Positions 53,303-62,992 of a stretch of 64,000 nt of DNA are shown here, in pieces. Within the stretch, counting starts at the first letter, position 1. Every line of letters starts with the position of its first letter. This DNA comes from Phytophthora sp. 'mugwort' (Eukaryota > Oomycota > Peronosporomycetes > Peronosporales > Peronosporaceae), in NCBI GenBank assembly GCA_033558025.1, contig JAUCEF010000014.1, forward strand, positions 4,154,001-4,218,000, read 5' to 3'. Position numbers and translations under genes: made by a program. The notes under the pieces are model-generated. The model was not told where the DNA came from and did not search any database. It saw only the letters and a program-made list of their open reading frames with translations.

Positions 53303-55738
53303 ATGCGCATCTTCATCACAGACTTAGGATCGTCGCTATCGACGGAGTTGGCACGCAATTGTCAAGATGCCGGGCTTGAAGTCGTCGGCACGGCCGTCCG
53401 AGCTGGAAAATCCGAACTGAGAGCGCTCAAACGCCGACTGCAAAGCCATCCTGGAAGCGATATTGCTGGAGCCGTCAAGGAGCCCGTCGCTCTCCAAACT
53501 GATGTGGTAGCATGGCGTCGACTTGTGCAGCAGGCCGATGTAGTCGTTGTCACCTCGCTTACTGCCGACCCGAAGTTGACCATGGAGACCCTCAAGGCAT
53601 TCGAGAAGCGCGGCGTGGTCAAGGGGGACGAGGAAGCGAACGAAGACGAGGATGGTGAGACCACCAAACGCTTCATCGTAGTGTCTTCCGTGTTGTCCTG
53701 GAGCAAGAATCTACCATTCGCAGCGTCAGGGGCGGGTTCAGGACACGTGGAGGACGACTTCAAGTCACGACGTCCCGCACGCAAATACGCAGAGCTCAAA
53801 ACTGCCGAGACGCAGATCTTGAGTGCATATCGAACTGGAGAGCTTGAAACCTGCATCATCGGGGCAGGTCTAATATATGGTGGTGCTCAGTCACAACTGC
53901 AGCTGATCTTTCGCGAGGCTTGGCTGCATCCGGATCGCCCCTTACTCGTGCCAAGTCTCGCTACGCAAGCTCAACCTACCAATCAAGGTCGCAATCTGCT
54001 GCCCATGATCAGCGTCTACGATCTGGCATTGCTAGTTTTCCGCGTAGCTGCTTCACCGTCACCTCCTCCCAAGAAATACTTGCTCGCAGTGGACAAGGCT
54101 AGCGGTAACACGACCCTGCGTGACGTGTGCCGCGGCGTAAGCAAATTGCTCGCCTCAGGGCGTCTACGCGACCATGACAACTCCACAAGTGCTGCCGACG
54201 CTCAAGCAGACGCCCTGCTTTTGGACGAAGACGAGAAGTTCGTGACCCCACTTCAGTTGCACTTGCGCTTTGACACATCCACTGGAGCGATGCACACATT
54301 AGTGGCTCCTGAAGAATGGCGCCATTATTCACGAGGCCTGCTGGGAAATCTCGTCTTTTTCGTGGATGACTTCGTTCACGCCATGGACCTGCGACCAGTG
54401 CGCACCGTCATTCTGGGCGCACCTCGAGCAGGCAAAACCTTGCTCAGCCGAAAGCTTGCGAGGGATTATTACCTGCCGTATTTGTCACCAATGACACTGC
54501 TGCACGAGCTTTTTGATTACGAGAATGAGGCAACTCTTTCACCCGAAAAGATCAGTCATCTTGAGTCAGAGAGTGATAGGGGGCAGCAATACAATGCTGT
54601 TGAAGCGACAGACTCAAGCAATAGCGACACGAAGGATCTCGATGCTGCGGAGACGCAACAGCTGCGTGAAGAGCTACAGCAGTGGGCTCCAACAACTGCA
54701 AGTGGCTCCAGTGACAACACCGTCCAGCTATCAGAGAATGCGTTGGTTGCGTTACTACGCTGGAAGCTACGCAGTGCTGCATGCCGCAATCAAGGTTATG
54801 TACTGGATGGTCTTCCAATCTCAGCAGCTCAGGCACAACAAATCTTCATGCAGGAGCCTAACAACGACAGTAACATCGACGAGGAAGATGGATCAGGCGA
54901 GGCTCGAGATAACGGAACCAGCAATCCTATTGACGGTACAGACGGTGGTGAGGCACCAAATGAAGATGAGACTGCAGACGGGGGGACTGTCGGTGTAGAT
55001 GTAGAAGCGTTGCTAGCACGTTTGAAGCCCCGACGGCACGTTCAAGTACCGAATCGAGTGATGATACTGCAGGCTCCTCGGACGATGCTCGAGATACGCG
55101 CGCAGATGCTGTCAGAGGCTGAGGCCAAGCGCACTGACAACACTCAAGATGCATTCGCGCGGCGTTTCGACGAGTTCGAAGCCAATATTGACGCTCTGGT
55201 GACATTTTTTGACAGACTGAAGCCTCACGCCGAAGCAACTGAACCGAAGACGATTGCTGCCGATGGCGTGGAGGTGCTGGAGCTGACACTGCAGGATGAA
55301 CACAGATACCGTGACGATTCTTCTTTTGCTGCTCCCATCCAGCGTTACATCGAGCAAGAAGGCCGAGCACCTCATAACTTTCATCCCACATGTGCAGAAC
55401 TGCGCGAGCAGCGTCGTGCTGCAGAGAAGCAAGCTCACGAAGCTGAGGTTCGTGCTGCGGAGCGCACCCGCGCGCAGGATGCGCAAGATGAGGCGGCCCA
55501 GCAAGCGAATCTCGCTCGGGAACGTGCGCGGCTTGAACTCCTGCAACGCGAAGAGGCTGAGTTACTTGAAACGCGTGCTAAACCACTGAGGACGTACCTC
55601 ATGGACACGGTGTTGCCAGCACTGACCGAAGGGATGTTAGAAGTCGTCAAGGTGCAGCCCACAGATCCAATTGATTATCTGGCAGAGTTCCTCTTTCGCA
55701 AAGGCCAGGAGCTAGATGATGAGACTAATGATGCCTAG
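53303..55738 (+). CDS. AK7: Adenylate kinase 7 (axonemal)
   Basis: 811 residues, one exon. I choose ATG 53303 (MRIFITDLGSSLSTELARN) because it starts directly at the first beta strand; the frame is open upstream to a TTG at 53225 without another ATG. Residues 1-270: NAD-binding Rossmann-like fold (VVVVTSL, FIVVSSVLSW, CIIGAGLIYGG, MISVYDLALL). Residues about 365-600: adenylate kinase, P-loop GAPRAGKTLL and GYVLDGLP, interrupted by acidic low-complexity inserts. Residues about 685-750: Glu/Arg/Ala coiled coil. Residues 765-805: Dpy-30 motif (YLMDTVLPALTEGMLEVVKV, DPIDYLAEFLF). In animals AK7 buffers nucleotides in cilia. Confidence 0.92.
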   Translation: MRIFITDLGSSLSTELARNCQDAGLEVVGTAVRAGKSELRALKRRLQSHPGSDIAGAVKEPVALQTDVVAWRRLVQQADVVVVTSLTADPKLTMETLKAFEKRGVVKGDEEANEDEDGETTKRFIVVSSVLSWSKNLPFAASGAGSGHVEDDFKSRRPARKYAELKTAETQILSAYRTGELETCIIGAGLIYGGAQSQLQLIFREAWLHPDRPLLVPSLATQAQPTNQGRNLLPMISVYDLALLVFRVAASPSPPPKKYLLAVDKASGNTTLRDVCRGVSKLLASGRLRDHDNSTSAADAQADALLLDEDEKFVTPLQLHLRFDTSTGAMHTLVAPEEWRHYSRGLLGNLVFFVDDFVHAMDLRPVRTVILGAPRAGKTLLSRKLARDYYLPYLSPMTLLHELFDYENEATLSPEKISHLESESDRGQQYNAVEATDSSNSDTKDLDAAETQQLREELQQWAPTTASGSSDNTVQLSENALVALLRWKLRSAACRNQGYVLDGLPISAAQAQQIFMQEPNNDSNIDEEDGSGEARDNGTSNPIDGTDGGEAPNEDETADGGTVGVDVEALLARLKPRRHVQVPNRVMILQAPRTMLEIRAQMLSEAEAKRTDNTQDAFARRFDEFEANIDALVTFFDRLKPHAEATEPKTIAADGVEVLELTLQDEHRYRDDSSFAAPIQRYIEQEGRAPHNFHPTCAELREQRRAAEKQAHEAEVRAAERTRAQDAQDEAAQQANLARERARLELLQREEAELLETRAKPLRTYLMDTVLPALTEGMLEVVKVQPTDPIDYLAEFLFRKGQELDDETNDA

Positions 55739-55793
55739 GAGAAACACTCTCCACTGCTTGAATCAAGTTCACTTGCTTTCGTTATTCCTCAGG

Positions 55794-58700
55794 CTACGTG
55801 CGTGGTCGTGTGCTTGCGCCTCCACCGTAGTTATTGTATGCCCCACGGCCTCTATCGGAATGCATGCGATGTTCACCGGCGTTATCATTGGCACCACTTC
55901 GCCCAAACTCTCGTGGGCCCCGTCGGTTTCTATAACGATCGTTCCGGCCATCGCCATGTCCACCACTAGCAGGCGAAGAAGGCTTGGGCCGTGGACGTGA
56001 TTGAAATGTTTGCTTGGACGAGTCACGGTTAAGCTGCTGCTGGCTAGAGCGATACAGCATGGTAGGCCCCGTTGAGCGATCGCGTAAATTATCCGAGAAG
56101 CTATCGCGTCTTATATGTGCATTGACATAGTGCGGTTCCTGCTGCCACCGTCTGGAAGAAGCCTTGGTACGCTCCAGTTCCCTTTTATTATCGCCTCCAC
56201 TCGAAGTCCCCACTGGACTAGAAGTCGTAACAGCGGAGCAAGTCTTGATTTCTCCAATTTTGTGCCCACTTAAACCACCTTTATTTGTCTCTTCACGCAA
56301 GGATCTGCCTCGGGCACTGGTAGGAGATCGACGCGGAGTGTAAGGAAACGTTCGAGTTCGCTTCTGTGCTGGCGTGCCCACGTCGGTCTGATCGCCATTG
56401 CTGTCGTTTTTGTTGCCACCACTTATTCTTGAACCCTTATCTGGCGCAGGTGGTTTTGTGTTATATCTATCAATTGTTCCTGGCCCAGCTCTGCTTTCTT
56501 GGCCTGAGGAATAGTGTTTATCATGAAACGACTTGGACCTTGAGCGGGATCGCGATTTACGCTCCAACAACGCACGCGCTCGTTTGATTCCACTTATAGA
56601 CGATCGGTACCGACCCTCTTCCCTAGACCATGGTGCTGGGGGTGGCGGTGCACTACGATTGTATATGGAATATCGATCACTTTTTGAAGCTGGTTGACGC
56701 TCTTGTCGCCACGATGGAGAGTTACACGCGCTGCCATTTTGCGACAATAATGGGGATGGCTCTGGTGCACTTCGTTCATTAGAGCAAGAGCGACGAGGGG
56801 TACGCTGAAGGCTTGATACTGGGTTTAGAGAAGAACCCGCATTAAGTTTCGCACCAGCTTTTAACTCCAATCGAATCTGCAGCGGCTGCCCAAAGTCGTC
56901 ACGAAAGATGTGTGATGCTCGCTCAGCGTCCTCGCGGTTATAGTAGTGCAGATACACTATGCCCGGCTGGTTCCTCATTAGTTTCTGCCAGTTCTCGCGA
57001 GGGATATCGCACCGTGGGACCGACTTGTTAAACGTGTATCGTTTGCTCATTTTAGCTGCAAATTCGTCACGATCGCGATCCTGATTAAAGCGGATCCCTG
57101 TGGACTTGCGTTGGAACTGCGCATTTCGTACAATCAGCGTTATCCAGCCACGCAAATGCTGCGGCACAAATGTCGTGCCGTACATTTTCCGTTGGTAAAA
57201 CTCTCTGTCCTCAGGCCGCTCAAAGCGCAGCTCCTCGTAACAGTTTATCTTCCGAGTCTCAGGATCATTATCACCACATTCTTCGATGGCAGAACTTGCC
57301 TTCGGAGCCAAACGGGATACTCCGAAAAAGGAGGCAGCGTATGATTCCCGATCCGAGGCCATTTCATGTTTCTTGGCGCAACTTAGACGAGGAAAAAGAT
57401 CTGGTAGCGTCTTCCCGTCGACATCGTATACTTCGTATCCCATCATCCGTGTCACCGGCCCCTTTCTGCTCGTAATGTCAGGAGCTTGAGCTGCTAGTTC
57501 GGCTGCTGCCATCATGATAGAGTTGCGCTTCCTGGACAGGCGCATCAAGGCTTGATCTTGCGTTGTAAGCAACGCGCTTTTCACTGGCACGGAATTTTTT
57601 GTACGCTTTCGTTCCGGACGAGTACATTTCGCTATTGGCAAGTTTGGACTTGGTTCAGGAGACGGCAACGGCAACATAGTGATGGACAAAGGTGCTTCCG
57701 ACGAGCGCTTAGCTCCACTTTCTCGCGCCTCTGCGGTGCTAGGTTCCACATGGGCACTTGCCTTGATACCAGTGATGCCAGTCTTCACAAATTTCCGTTT
57801 TGGTATGACAAATGATCCCGTGCTAGGGCCATGTGCAGTTGACTCGCCTTCCTTTGGTACCTTCCTGGGGATAGGCAACACGTCAAGGAGCAGTTTCTCC
57901 TTCTCTTCTTTTCCAGACTTCGTCTCTTCTTCGGTTCTCAACGATGGTCCAGTGGTTACGGATGATTCCTTGAATCGATCTTTACTGTCTTCATTTTCAA
58001 CCAGATCAGCTGTACCATCAGCAAGAATAAGTGATTCGGTTGTTACCTGTTCGTTAGAGTCAGGCTTCGATGACACAACCGACATTCCGTTGGAGCTTGA
58101 CGCTGGCACATTAGTTGCACCTTCGCCTTTAAGCTCCTCTTGAGATGTGTGTTCAGTTTTAGCACCCTCGGGAGCTTTGCCTTCCGCCTTACTGTTGATT
58201 TCAGTCGTCTTTACTTCAGAAAGCCCCGCTCTAATGGTCCCAGAAGACCCCCCAGCGTTTTCTTCCGGATTTACAGGTTCAGAAGCAGTGGTTATTACGA
58301 CCACTGAAGATTCTCCTTCTTTCCCTCCTGATGTAACTGGGCCAAGGGAGGTCCCCAAGCCCCCCTTGTTATCGTCGTCGCGCTTCCCAGGATCTGGCTC
58401 GATGACCTTAGCCATTGCGCTGGTCTCCACTTCACTTTCATCGTCGCCACCAGCTTTCACCAAGTCAGAAGTTTTCTCAACAGCGAGAGTTGCACGGTTT
58501 GATTGCTTAGATTTGCTGCCCTCTTTTCTCGACGTGCTAGCTTTGTGCAATTTGCGCTCTGTAGAATTCTTGCCTTTTGCGTCTCTACCAGCTTCTGAGG
58601 GCGATTGTGGTCGTCGTCGAGGCTCTCCACCATCCTGGATATCAGTCTCCACCCCAACGGAAATATTTTGTGCGCCGCGCGTCTCACGCGTACGATTCCT

Positions 58701-59183
58701 CCCCTCCTCTTTCTGTTCTCCCCGTCGTATGAGCTTGATAGCAGCCATTTTGTCTTGCTCTCCAGAAGTTACCCGCAGGGCGCGAAGCTTCTGCACCCGT
58801 TGCCCCTTCAGTGATGCTGTTCTGGACTTTGCAGAACCCACAGGCGGTTCTTCCGTCTTTGAATCCCTGGGCCCCTCATTAATTAATCGTCTGTGTCGCA
58901 GCTTCGCGGATTTTTTCAGCCGACCATGTCGCCGCTCCTTGGGGTTGACACTGCCTTCTGAGGACGAGTCAGCGCTGTCGTCTTCCTGGCGACGCCTCCG
59001 CTTCTTGTTGGGGCGTCGCCTTGCTTCCTCCTTCTCCTTTTCTGGCTTCTTGCTTGCCACCTTCTTTGGTGCAATAATCGTCGGCTGCGACGAGGAGTCC
59101 GACGAGTCGTCATCGTCCAGAGCCCCCTGCAGACGCTTGAGCCACGGCAGACCCTTCTTCACGAGCGGCATATCGGCAGCCAT
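55794..59183 (-). CDS. Large basic RNA-binding protein with RRM-like domain
   Basis: 1129 residues, one exon. Residues 1-150 are Lys/Arg/Ser-rich with acidic serine clusters (DDDDSSDSSS). Residues 150-600 are low complexity. Residues about 600-790 are the conserved-looking part: GYEVYDVDGKTLPDLFPRLS, EDREFYQRKMYGTTFVPQHL, RGWITLIVRN and GIVYLHYYNREDAERASHIF, the last with the look of an RRM strand-helix. Residues 800-1129 are RS- and RG-rich (RSRSRSKSF, RNRRGPREFGRSG) with a GRGAYNNYGGG end. Probably nuclear, in RNA processing; no specific family recognised. Its stop lies 55 bp from that of AK7. A transposon sits 84 bp before its ATG. Confidence 0.75.
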   Translation of the reverse strand: MAADMPLVKKGLPWLKRLQGALDDDDSSDSSSQPTIIAPKKVASKKPEKEKEEARRRPNKKRRRRQEDDSADSSSEGSVNPKERRHGRLKKSAKLRHRRLINEGPRDSKTEEPPVGSAKSRTASLKGQRVQKLRALRVTSGEQDKMAAIKLIRRGEQKEEGRNRTRETRGAQNISVGVETDIQDGGEPRRRPQSPSEAGRDAKGKNSTERKLHKASTSRKEGSKSKQSNRATLAVEKTSDLVKAGGDDESEVETSAMAKVIEPDPGKRDDDNKGGLGTSLGPVTSGGKEGESSVVVITTASEPVNPEENAGGSSGTIRAGLSEVKTTEINSKAEGKAPEGAKTEHTSQEELKGEGATNVPASSSNGMSVVSSKPDSNEQVTTESLILADGTADLVENEDSKDRFKESSVTTGPSLRTEEETKSGKEEKEKLLLDVLPIPRKVPKEGESTAHGPSTGSFVIPKRKFVKTGITGIKASAHVEPSTAEARESGAKRSSEAPLSITMLPLPSPEPSPNLPIAKCTRPERKRTKNSVPVKSALLTTQDQALMRLSRKRNSIMMAAAELAAQAPDITSRKGPVTRMMGYEVYDVDGKTLPDLFPRLSCAKKHEMASDRESYAASFFGVSRLAPKASSAIEECGDNDPETRKINCYEELRFERPEDREFYQRKMYGTTFVPQHLRGWITLIVRNAQFQRKSTGIRFNQDRDRDEFAAKMSKRYTFNKSVPRCDIPRENWQKLMRNQPGIVYLHYYNREDAERASHIFRDDFGQPLQIRLELKAGAKLNAGSSLNPVSSLQRTPRRSCSNERSAPEPSPLLSQNGSACNSPSWRQERQPASKSDRYSIYNRSAPPPPAPWSREEGRYRSSISGIKRARALLERKSRSRSRSKSFHDKHYSSGQESRAGPGTIDRYNTKPPAPDKGSRISGGNKNDSNGDQTDVGTPAQKRTRTFPYTPRRSPTSARGRSLREETNKGGLSGHKIGEIKTCSAVTTSSPVGTSSGGDNKRELERTKASSRRWQQEPHYVNAHIRRDSFSDNLRDRSTGPTMLYRSSQQQLNRDSSKQTFQSRPRPKPSSPASGGHGDGRNDRYRNRRGPREFGRSGANDNAGEHRMHSDRGRGAYNNYGGGASTRPRT

Positions 59184-59267
59184 AGCGGTCGACCAAATGA
59201 GACTAACATTATGTAAAAATCGTGTACACTAAAGTTTCATGTTCGAACACAACACAAAATGAGTGTA

Positions 59268-61265
59268 CAGTCACACCTCTAAGTGACACTCGATCGTCAC
59301 GTTGTTTCATTTAGAGAATTAGTCAGGAAATGGCTGCAGTCACATTGGCGAAAAAAAAACAAACTATCTAGTGACGTCTGCCGCCACAACTTGTGCTCTA
59401 GCTGCCATCATCAAAACCTGCAGCATTTCCTGCTCACGCTTTGTGTCCCCTTCACATTGGAATAAAAACGAAGAAAGCTCCCTACAATAGGCGAGCGCTG
59501 TCGATGCTGACGCAGGGGGCTAGTCTTCTCATCGTCTTCGTGCTCCTCGTCCACGTCATCATCAGCCTCTCCGGCAGCATTGGGGTCGCTATCGTCTTCT
59601 GGTAGCTCGTGAACTTCAACCTCAGAATCAATCTCCAAATAATCTGAAGGGCTGTCGTGTGCGCTCACTCCCTCCAGCATACTTGCAATATCGTCTATCA
59701 CCTTGTGGTCAACAGCAAGCGCATAGTCTCTTGCCTATCGGAGCTCCAACAACGCAGCGTCTACGATCCTTGTCTTCACCCAGCAGTTGCGTTTGCAATC
59801 GGCCGGCACATCGTCCCAACTGTCTATACTAAACTGGATTGCCTCGAGAAGGTTCAGTTTCCGCTTTATTCCGCCTTCCTTTGCGTCGAGGCACCAGCGG
59901 ACAAATCGACGACGGTAGCGTGCTTTAAATGATCGGATGATGCCTACGCAAAATACCAATCATATATTAGTGCGGCAAGCAATAACCAAATATGCCTGAA
60001 TACTAACCCGCATCTAGTGGCTGAACCGATGAAGTCAGATTCGGAGGAAGGAAGTGCCCTTCAACGTGTGAAGGGGTCTTGACAACTTTGTGGCTAGAAG
60101 CGTTATCAACAATCAAAAGAACTTTACGGTTCTCTATTGCTATCTTCAGGTTGAAAAATTGTAGCCATCCGAAAAAATGGTTGATGCCATCTATACTTTC
60201 TTCGTGTAGTAATACACCACTGGTTTACCTTTTAGAGCACGCTTTCCACCACTTTGAAAGAACCGTGGATTCGCAGCTGTCACTATGACTGAGGGATCCA
60301 ACTCGTGCATTCCAGACGCATGGCAGGAGAAAGCAATAGTTATTCGGCCTTGTCGCTTTTTTTTTGCCCTTACGGCTCATCGTTGCAAGCGATTGGTTGG
60401 GAGCTAATCAATAAACAGAGCTGTTTCATCAAACTGTAGATGTTTTCCGGTCGGTATTGACAGGTTAACGTCTTGCAGCGAGTAGCGAGCTGATTGAACT
60501 TCTAAAGCGGGGGCACTGTCAGCCTCACCATGCAGACGCTTCGAGGGTATTCCACTGTGTTTCTTGGACTTAGCAAGCCAGGCCGTTGCTTAGTCGAAGC
60601 TGATCATCACTAAAGTTAAGGGTTTGCTCAATATCTCCGGCGTTAAGAAGCAAAATATCATCAGAAATAATAGCATTTCTTTCATGTCTGTAAAAACGTC
60701 GACGAATTGCTGCTCGAACCCAGGAAACGTCACCCGATGCCGCCAAGTTGCTGACAAATTTGCGCTGCAATAGTAAAACTGCTGCTTGTTTCGAATACGC
60801 CGAATAGTGCTGATGCTGATGGGTTTTGTTTTAGGTACTGCAGCCCATATCAACAGCACTCCATCCGCTATCCTAGGCTCGCGGTGGGCCTTCAAGCAGG
60901 TTTGGAGCTTCTCCTTCATCGTCAACGAAGGCGTTCGGCATTGGGGCGGCATGACTCACGGCTGGAAACGCTAGTTCGGACTGAACGTTGAAGCGAGAGG
61001 TTGGCGACTGAACGTTGGGACCGGGGAGAAGTGCTGTCTAAGTGACTGGCAGACAGTGGTCGGGAAACAATAGGCGAGGTTCCATTTGGCGTCCATTTAG
61101 GTAGTTCCCCCACCTGCTCTGGTTATCAGTTAGAGAATAAGGAGGGTTTTGATCAGTTAGAGAACGGCAATAGTGAAAGTCATATAGTCTCATTGCACAC
61201 AGAAAAGAATACCAGATACAGGATGTGTAGTCAGGTAGGGAGGCTCAGTAAGGGAGGTGTGATTG
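59268..61265 (-). mobile_element. pogo-like DNA transposon A
   Basis: Terminal repeats CAGTCACACCTC (59268-59279) and GAGGTGTGATTG (61254-61265), one mismatch, flanked by TA (59266-59267, 61266-61267). Carries a decayed transposase on the minus strand. Confidence 0.8.
59411..60952 (-). pseudogene. pogo/Tigger-like transposase of element A
   Basis: N-terminal DNA-binding part (60952 to about 60570: TMKEKLQTCLKAH, SISTIRRIRNKQQ, FVSNLAASGDVSW). Catalytic fragments follow on the minus strand through several frames (LQFDETAL near 60430, AFSCHASGMHELDPSVIVTA near 60320). The C-terminal part is GIIRSFKARYRRRFVRWCLD (about 59930) and an Asp/Glu-rich tail (59411-59701). Many stops. Confidence 0.7.
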
Positions 61266-61267
61266 TA

Positions 61268-62992
61268 CAGATTACGACGAATTGATGTCACAGACGTATA
61301 TATGTGACACTTAAAATTAAGTTTTATTTGTGACGGTTGGCTAAACTCTATACACAAATATTTCGACCAATTAGAATTACAGTGTCTGGGCATTGCGCGC
61401 GACGAGCAGTCCACAATTCATGGCTACGGCTGGCAGCGACCGACGATGCTGAAATGCACCTGCACTCATAGGGCGTTAGAGACGACATGGTTTCAAGCAT
61501 TGTTCTGGGAGAAGAAGAAGGAGGTGCCGGTGGGGACGAAGATGCACCTCGGAACGAAGGAAATAGCGTTACTGAGAGGGCTGTATTATCCGATGGAAAC
61601 CAACGCTCCGGCTCCCGCCGGATGGAGTTCAGCAACGCGTGCAAGGTGCAAGTGCTCAACGAGCTGAAGCGAGGATGCACAATCACGGTACTAGCCGAAC
61701 GGTACGACATTAAAGGCCAAGGGGGCAATCTACGAATGGGGAAACAGGAGGCCAAGTTGCGAGTGGCCTGCGTCAATAAGGCGGCTTCAAAATTATGTTT
61801 GGGTGGGCAAGGGCAGCCATGCTCCTTTCCGCATTCTAAAGAACTTGTCGAATGCATTAAATCTATGCACTGCGACGATTTACCTCTTAAGATGAGCCAT
61901 GTTGTTGCATTCGTTAAGGAAAAGTACGATGTAAGGGTACAAAACTACCTTGCCACAAGCAGATTAGCAAGCCTCTATCGACTATTTCAACGCATCGTTC
62001 ACCGACACGGCTGCGCTTTCTGACACCCGACAAGGAAGGTCCTTCGTCAGAGGATATACGCATGGAGCAAGAAAAGTTTTCTATCTGGACTGCAGCATCG
62101 GTGGCCAAGTCATATGCACGCAAGTGCGTGCATAACGCAGATGAAACTGCGGTATCTTTGACGAAGAGCCTGAAAATATTATTGCGGAGCGAGCTTCAAA
62201 GAAGTCCGTCGAGGTGCGGGGGCCAGCCCAATCGTCACGCGCTAGCGTTCTGTTAGTAGTTACTGTCACGGGTCAAAAGCTGCGACCATTATCATCTTCA
62301 AAGGGCAATCTGGTGGGACGGTCGAGCAGGAGTGTCGTGGGCATTAGGATATCTAGGCTACCCGGTACAGACAAATGCGTGGATGGATGCCCACATGTGG
62401 CACGACCACTGTATTGGTGGTCTTTGGGCAGTGCGTGTATCTACTACCCAAGCGAGCCCCCTAGGGTTGTACGTAGACAACTTTAAATCCAAGTTTCCGA
62501 CTCGGTGCGGAAGAGGCCATGGCGGATTGGGATACGGAGCTAGTCCCACTACCTGAGAACACTACTGCAGTACTGGAACCGCTCGACGTTGGAGTCATGG
62601 TCCCGTTCAAGAAGAATTTGCGAGCCCTAGCACTATCGTGTGGGCTGTCTTGGATTCAAGCACAAGGTCACTTGTCTCTCCGAGATCGGCTGCTTGCTCT
62701 CATGTGGATCCCTGTTGCTGACAAACGTAAAATCGTCGTCGCGAGAGTCTTCAAGGCCTCGAAGAGTGTCAGCGCGCATTGCATCCACCGAGTTTGGGAA
62801 ATGCCAGGTCTGTAGTCGTCCAGTAGTGGTAACTTTACTGATTAACAACTTGTTTTTGTTTCCTTTTTTACCCAATGAATATTGTTGCATCCTCCAAATG
62901 GTTGCAAATTTGTTCGTTTCACATCAATTTGTCGTTCGCTCTATACATACAAACAAAAAAACTGAGGTGTCACATCTATTCGTCGTAATCTG
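61268..62992 (+). mobile_element. pogo-like DNA transposon B
   Basis: Terminal repeats CAGATTACGACGAATTGATG (61268-61287) and, on the other strand from 62992, CAGATTACGACGAATAGATG. They extend to about 25 bp with two mismatches and are flanked by TA on both sides (61266-61267, 62993-62994). 1725 bp. Confidence 0.85.
61487..62815 (+). pseudogene. DDE_1 transposase of element B
   Basis: N-terminal HTH (FSNACKVQVLNELKRGCTI, LAERYDIKG), CENP-B-like region with LPLKMSHVVAFVKEKYDV, CVHNADETAVSL (first Asp, about 62145), VVTVTGQKLRPL, LYVDNFKS (second Asp, about 62475), then LPENTTAVLEPLDVGVMVPFK (62519-62815). Frames change at about 62010, 62190 and 62510. Confidence 0.75.

Noticed and set aside
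58147..59232. 361-codon plus-strand ORF opposite the RNA-binding protein
   Set aside because: Antisense shadow of a Ser/Lys-rich gene; no domain.
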